64,000 bases of DNA from Halomonas sp. SSL-5 (lineage in GTDB: Bacteria; Pseudomonadota; Gammaproteobacteria; Pseudomonadales; Halomonadaceae), in NCBI RefSeq assembly GCF_030708455.1, contig NZ_JAUYWF010000003.1, positions 124,001-188,000 of the forward strand, written 5' to 3'. Under the pieces are notes generated by a model that made no database searches, was not told the origin of the DNA, and saw nothing but the letters and a program-made list of their open reading frames with translations. Every line of letters begins with the position of its first letter. The stretch's first letter is position 1. Made by a program: the position numbers and the translations under genes. Below are positions 60,790 to 64,000 of this stretch, piece after piece.

Positions 60790-61797
60790 ATGGGCCTGTT
60801 GATCGATGGCAAGTGGCACGACCAGTGGTATGACACCGACAAGCACGGCGGCGAGTTCGTGCGCGAGTCCGCGCAGCTTCGCGACTGGGTCACCCACGAC
60901 GGCGGCCCGGGCCCCGATGGCCAGCCGGGGCTGTCCGCCGAGGCGGGGCGCTACCACCTCTACGTCTCGCTGGCCTGCCCCTGGGCCCACCGCGTCATGA
61001 TCCTGCGCCGGCTCAAGGGGCTGGATGACCTGATCGGCCTCTCCCACGTCAGCCCCCTGATGCTCGACCAGGGCTGGACCTATCATCAGGATGAGGGCTC
61101 GAGCGGTGACCCCATCAATGGCGTGGCCTACCACCGCGATCTCTACACCCTGACCGATCCGCACTACACCGGCCGGGTCACGGTGCCGGCGCTGTGGGAC
61201 AAGCGGGAAGGGCGCATCGTCAACAACGAGTCGGCCGAGCTGTTGCGCATGCTCAACGGCGCCTTCGATGAGCTCACCGGCAATCGCCTCGATTTCTACC
61301 CCGAGGACCTGCGCGAGACCATCGAGGCGATCAACGCCGATGTCTATGACCACATCAACAACGGCGTCTACAAGTCGGGCTTCGCCACCGAGCAGGCGGT
61401 CTACGAGAAGCACGTGGTGGCGCTCTTCGAGGCGCTTGACCGCATGGAGGCACGCCTGGCGGAGCATCGCTACCTGGCCGGCGAGTGGCTCACCGAGGCC
61501 GATATCCGCCTGTTCACCACCCTGATTCGCTTCGATGCCGTCTACCACGGCCACTTCAAGTGCAACCTGCGGCGCATCGAGGACTACCCCAACCTCTCGA
61601 ACTACCTGCGCGAGCTCTACCAGTGGCCGGGCGTGAAGGAGACCGTGGACTTCGACCATATCAAACGCCACTACTATTACAGCCACGACACCATCAATCC
61701 CACGCGGATCGTGCCCCACGGCCCCATCCTCGAGCTTTCGCGCCCCCACGACCGCGAGCGCCTGCCGGGGAAGGGAATTCGAACCAAGCACGCTTGA
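60790..61797 (+). CDS. yqjG: Glutathionyl-hydroquinone reductase
   Basis: A 335-residue Xi-class glutathione transferase with GAGGAGG six bases before the ATG. Active-site Cys in LYVSLACPWAHRVMILRRLK; conserved YTLTDPHYTGRVTVPALWD and, in the C-terminal domain, DAVYHGHFKCNLRRIEDYPN. It reduces glutathionyl-hydroquinones, releasing the hydroquinone. The preceding LysR/pirin pair could place it in an aromatic or quinone response. Confidence 0.94.
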   Translation: MGLLIDGKWHDQWYDTDKHGGEFVRESAQLRDWVTHDGGPGPDGQPGLSAEAGRYHLYVSLACPWAHRVMILRRLKGLDDLIGLSHVSPLMLDQGWTYHQDEGSSGDPINGVAYHRDLYTLTDPHYTGRVTVPALWDKREGRIVNNESAELLRMLNGAFDELTGNRLDFYPEDLRETIEAINADVYDHINNGVYKSGFATEQAVYEKHVVALFEALDRMEARLAEHRYLAGEWLTEADIRLFTTLIRFDAVYHGHFKCNLRRIEDYPNLSNYLRELYQWPGVKETVDFDHIKRHYYYSHDTINPTRIVPHGPILELSRPHDRERLPGKGIRTKHA

Positions 61798-61824
61798 TGA
61801 GAAGCGAAGGGCTATAGGAACCAA

Positions 61825-61934
61825 GGGGCGCTGGGGACAAGTCGTAGAGGAGGTCCTACGCCAGGGATGGCGTCGGTAGCGCCCAGGGAAGGGTTCACAG
61901 CGCCTCCTCGAAGGCTTGTCGCCAGATCAGCCCC
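61825..61934. repeat. Large imperfect foldback repeat
   Basis: Left arm 61825-61853 (starting GGGGCGCTGGGGACAAG) pairs imperfectly with right arm 61903-61934 (CCTCCTCGAAGGCTTGTC ... CCCC). A smaller hairpin (CTACGCCA ... TGGCGTCGGTAG) sits in the middle. It is non-coding and resembles dispersed palindromic elements I recall in Halomonas intergenic regions. Confidence 0.6.
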
Positions 61935-61941
61935 GATCGAC

Positions 61942-61960
61942 AAGCTATCTACAATAGCTT
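61942..61960. promoter_or_regulatory. Inverted repeat upstream of hslO
   Basis: AAGCTAT (61942-61948) and ATAGCTT (61954-61960) form a perfect 7-bp inverted repeat with a 5-bp spacer, about 50 bp before the extended -10 box TGCTAGAAT (62001-62009). The same arms, with a 12-bp spacer, flank the promoter at 6027-6052. Confidence 0.45.
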
Positions 61961-62040
61961 TGGTGAGAAGCGCCTGCCGCCGTCAAAGCTTTGAGCGTTT
62001 TGCTAGAATGCGCCCAACTTCACGTCCAGACACGAGACCC

Positions 62041-62916
62041 ATGACCGACCAGATCCAGCGCTTCCTGTTCGACAACACCAATGTGCGCGGCGAGCTCGTC
62101 ACCCTCGAGCAGGCCTACGCAGAGGTCCTCGACCGCCACGCCTATCCCCCCGCGGTGAATCACCTGCTGGGCGAGCTGCTCGCCGCGGTGGCCCTGCTCA
62201 CCGACACCGTCAAGCTCGATGGCACCCTGAGCATCGAGGTGCGCGGCAACGGCGCCCTGGCCCTGCTGATGGCCGAGTCCAATCCCGGCGGCGAGCTGCG
62301 TGCCATCGCCCGCATGGCCGAGGACGCGGCGATCCCCGGCGAGGATGCCGGCTTCCGCGAACTGGTGGGCGAGGGGCAGATCATGATCACCCTGGACCCC
62401 CGCGAGGGGCACCGCTACCAGGGCATCGTCGCCCTGGATCGCGACAGCCTGGCCGACTGCCTGGCCGACTACTTCGCCCAGTCCGAGCAGCTGCCCACCC
62501 GGCTGTGGCTGGCCGCCGATGGTCAACGCGCCGGTGGCCTGCTGCTGCAGCGCATGCCCGATGAGTCGCAGAACCAGGACCTGGATGCCTGGGAGCGCTG
62601 CGTGCACCTGGCGGCTACCGTCAAGCAGGAGGAGCTGCTGGGCCTGGCTCCCGATGAGCTTCTCCATCGCCTCTACCACGAGGAGACGGTGCGCGTCTTC
62701 CCGCCCAAGGCGCTGCGTTTCGGCTGCACCTGCTCCCGGGAGCGCATCGCCGATGCCCTGGTGACGCTGGGTGCCGAGGAGCTGCGCGACGTACTGGCGG
62801 AGCAGGGCGGCATCGAGACCCAGTGCCACTTCTGCCACACCCGCTACGCCTTCTCCGTGGCGGAGGTCGAGGCGCTGCTCGCCGAGTCCAGCGAGCCGCC
62901 GCCCACCCTGCACTGA
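62041..62916 (+). CDS. hslO: Redox-regulated chaperone Hsp33
   Basis: A 291-residue cytoplasmic holdase activated by oxidation. The zinc switch is intact: CxC in [16 protein letters not shown] and CxxC in [16 protein letters not shown]. The N-terminal domain starts [20 protein letters not shown]. Its usual neighbour in Gammaproteobacteria, pckA, follows. A TGCTAGAAT extended -10 box lies at 62001-62009. Confidence 0.96.
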   Translation: MTDQIQRFLFDNTNVRGELVTLEQAYAEVLDRHAYPPAVNHLLGELLAAVALLTDTVKLDGTLSIEVRGNGALALLMAESNPGGELRAIARMAEDAAIPGEDAGFRELVGEGQIMITLDPREGHRYQGIVALDRDSLADCLADYFAQSEQLPTRLWLAADGQRAGGLLLQRMPDESQNQDLDAWERCVHLAATVKQEELLGLAPDELLHRLYHEETVRVFPPKALRFGCTCSRERIADALVTLGAEELRDVLAEQGGIETQCHFCHTRYAFSVAEVEALLAESSEPPPTLH

Positions 62917-63000
62917 CGACGAGGCAGGCGCCCCGGCATACGCCGGCGGCGCGCCCGTTGTGCGGTGCACACGAGGTTGAGTGGCGAATTCCGGGCATGT

Positions 63001-63015
63001 TGTAGAAAAACTACA
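63001..63015. promoter_or_regulatory. HexR-like palindrome upstream of pckA
   Basis: TGTAGAAAAACTACA is a perfect 5-bp inverted repeat with a 5-bp AT spacer, like the HexR consensus I recall for Gammaproteobacteria (TGTARTWWWAYTACA). It lies about 50 bp upstream of a TGCCATAAT extended -10 (63058-63066), a position suited to activation. Confidence 0.6.
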
Positions 63016-63057
63016 TGAATTTCGCCTAAAAATGGCGTTCCCCGCCCTCGTCCTTTT

Positions 63058-63066
63058 TGCCATAAT
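63058..63066 (+). promoter_or_regulatory. Extended -10 box of pckA
   Basis: TGCCATAAT fits a TGn-TATAAT extended -10 with one mismatch, about 135 bp before the ATG. No good -35 box is seen, as often at activated promoters. Confidence 0.4.
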
Positions 63067-63200
63067 GGCGCCGCTTTCAGGCGCGATCATGGTCCACAGG
63101 CGGTTAGCCGCAGGGCCCGATCGCCACGCTACCCCCGGCTTTTCGCGTCGCCGGCGACGCCAGGCACACGAGAGAATCGGCCCACGGCCCAGGAATCGAC

Positions 63201-64000
63201 ATGACCACACCCCAAGCTTCCCACGCCCACGTCAACCTCAGCAGCGCCGAACTGATCGAGCGGTCAGTGGCCAGCGGCGAAGGCCGCCTGGCGGCCAACG
63301 GCGCCCTGGTGGTGAGCACCGGCGTTCGCACCGGTCGCTCGCCCAAGGATCGCTTCATCGTCGACGAGCCGACCACCAGTGCGAAGATCGACTGGGGCAG
63401 CGTCAACCGTCCCTTCGATGCCGAGAAGTTCGCGGCCCTCTGGGCGCGGGTCGAGGACTACCTGTTCGGCAAGGAACACTATGTCTCCGAGCTGCATGTG
63501 GGCAGCGACCCGGCCTACTACCTGCCGGTGCGCGTACAGACCGAGACCGCCTGGCAGAACCTGTTCGGCCGCACCATGTTCGTGCGCCCGGAGGCCTACA
63601 ACCCCTCCGCCAAGGAGGAGTGGACCATCCTCAACGCCGCCGGCTTCGAGTGTGATCCGGCCCGCGACGGCACCAATTCCGACGGCACCGTGATCATCAA
63701 CTTCGCCGAGAAGAAGGTGCTGATCGCCGGCATGCGTTACGCCGGCGAGATGAAGAAGGCGATGTTCTCGGTACAGAACTTCCTGCTGCCCGGCGTCGAC
63801 GTGCTGCCGATGCACTGCTCCGCCAACGTCGGCGAGGATGGCGAGACCTGCCTGTTCTTCGGCCTCTCCGGTACCGGCAAGACCACCCTCTCCGCCGACC
63901 AGGCGCGCTACCTGATCGGCGACGACGAGCACGCCTGGGGGCCGGGCACCGTCTTCAACATCGAGGGCGGCTGCTACGCCAAGTGCATCGATCTCTCCGA
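63201..64000 (+). CDS. pckA: Phosphoenolpyruvate carboxykinase (ATP), 3'-truncated
   Basis: The first 266 codons are present; the gene runs off the window. AGGA lies six bases before the ATG. It makes phosphoenolpyruvate from oxaloacetate with ATP, the first step of gluconeogenesis. Visible motifs are [20 protein letters not shown], the RYAGEMKK loop, and the kinase loop [15 protein letters not shown] (G221-T228), followed by IGDDEHAWG and [11 protein letters not shown] HexR-like site sits upstream. Other readings of this stretch on the plus strand are out of frame and lack a site. Confidence 0.96.
   Translation, partial: MTTPQASHAHVNLSSAELIERSVASGEGRLAANGALVVSTGVRTGRSPKDRFIVDEPTTSAKIDWGSVNRPFDAEKFAALWARVEDYLFGKEHYVSELHVGSDPAYYLPVRVQTETAWQNLFGRTMFVRPEAYNPSAKEEWTILNAAGFECDPARDGTNSDGTVIINFAEKKVLIAGMRYAGEMKKAMFSVQNFLLPGVDVLPMHCSANVGEDGETCLFFGLSGTGKTTLSADQARYLIGDDEHAWGPGTVFNIEGGCYAKCIDLS

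Noticed and set aside
62981..63655. Plus-strand frame starting before pckA
   Set aside because: It is out of phase with pckA, which has a ribosome binding site and full motif content; the overlapping part turns into Arg/Gln-rich nonsense.

Overview
The window looks like a chromosomal segment of a high-GC gammaproteobacterium, most likely Halomonas or a close relative. That is an inference from gene content, high GC and the hslO-pckA pairing; no 16S gene is present. I see no rRNA, tRNA, CRISPR array, transposase or phage structural gene.

Layout. 1-5 kb is accessory-looking. It holds a 5'-truncated low-complexity protein, small orphan genes, a 494-bp segment present twice (1128-1621 and 3747-4240) with one small cysteine-containing gene in each copy, a 31-codon lysine-rich gene on the minus strand, a hairpin/tandem-repeat patch (3026-3119) and a FitAB-type toxin-antitoxin pair. 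5-10 kb: RNase HI with an N-terminal hybrid-binding domain, a stand-alone AAA ATPase, then azlCD and chrA. 10-18 kb: a GlxA-type regulator divergent from a cysteine hydrolase, a ChrR-like cupin, a LysR regulator, and a DUF3311/sodium symporter/M20 amidohydrolase/OprD-like porin operon. 18-26 kb is central nitrogen and carbon metabolism: sdaA, sstT, gcvT, a ydhR-like gene, an isocitrate dehydrogenase with an internal duplication, and threonine dehydratase. 26-34.5 kb: DUF533 protein, pgpA, a PhoD-like phosphatase divergent from a Pot-type ABC importer, and a CDF metal exporter. 34.5-39 kb: a PepSY protein/response regulator/kinase operon divergent from a second PepSY protein, then tauE-like and chaC. 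39-49 kb: LysR/mmsA/GMC oxidoreductase, a cold-shock gene, a DASS/RCK transporter, an esterase, a solitary trpB paralogue and a PAS-GGDEF cyclase. 49-60 kb: phoH-like, patatin, two divergent L,D-transpeptidases, a fused ABC exporter, an M23 endopeptidase, pirin and LysR. 60-64 kb: yqjG, hslO and the 5' part of pckA.

How the genes work together. sstT and sdaA import and deaminate serine next to gcvT, with threonine dehydratase close by. The symporter, amidohydrolase and porin form a complete route for taking in and cleaving an N-acyl compound. Two envelope-remodelling transpeptidases sit close to a DD-endopeptidase.

The most interesting signals are: (1) a roughly 577-residue isocitrate dehydrogenase whose extra length is explained by a duplicated segment of about 165 residues, with the catalytic Arg and Tyr kept in only one copy; (2) Pho-box-like arrays with 11-bp period upstream of the Pot-type operon/PhoD phosphatase and of phoH; (3) a HexR-like palindrome in front of pckA; (4) a recurring GCTAT/ATAGC inverted motif in five intergenic regions, one of them the FitAB operator; (5) a pair of TTTCC-N4-GGAAA palindromes about six helical turns apart near gcvT; (6) a large foldback repeat before hslO.
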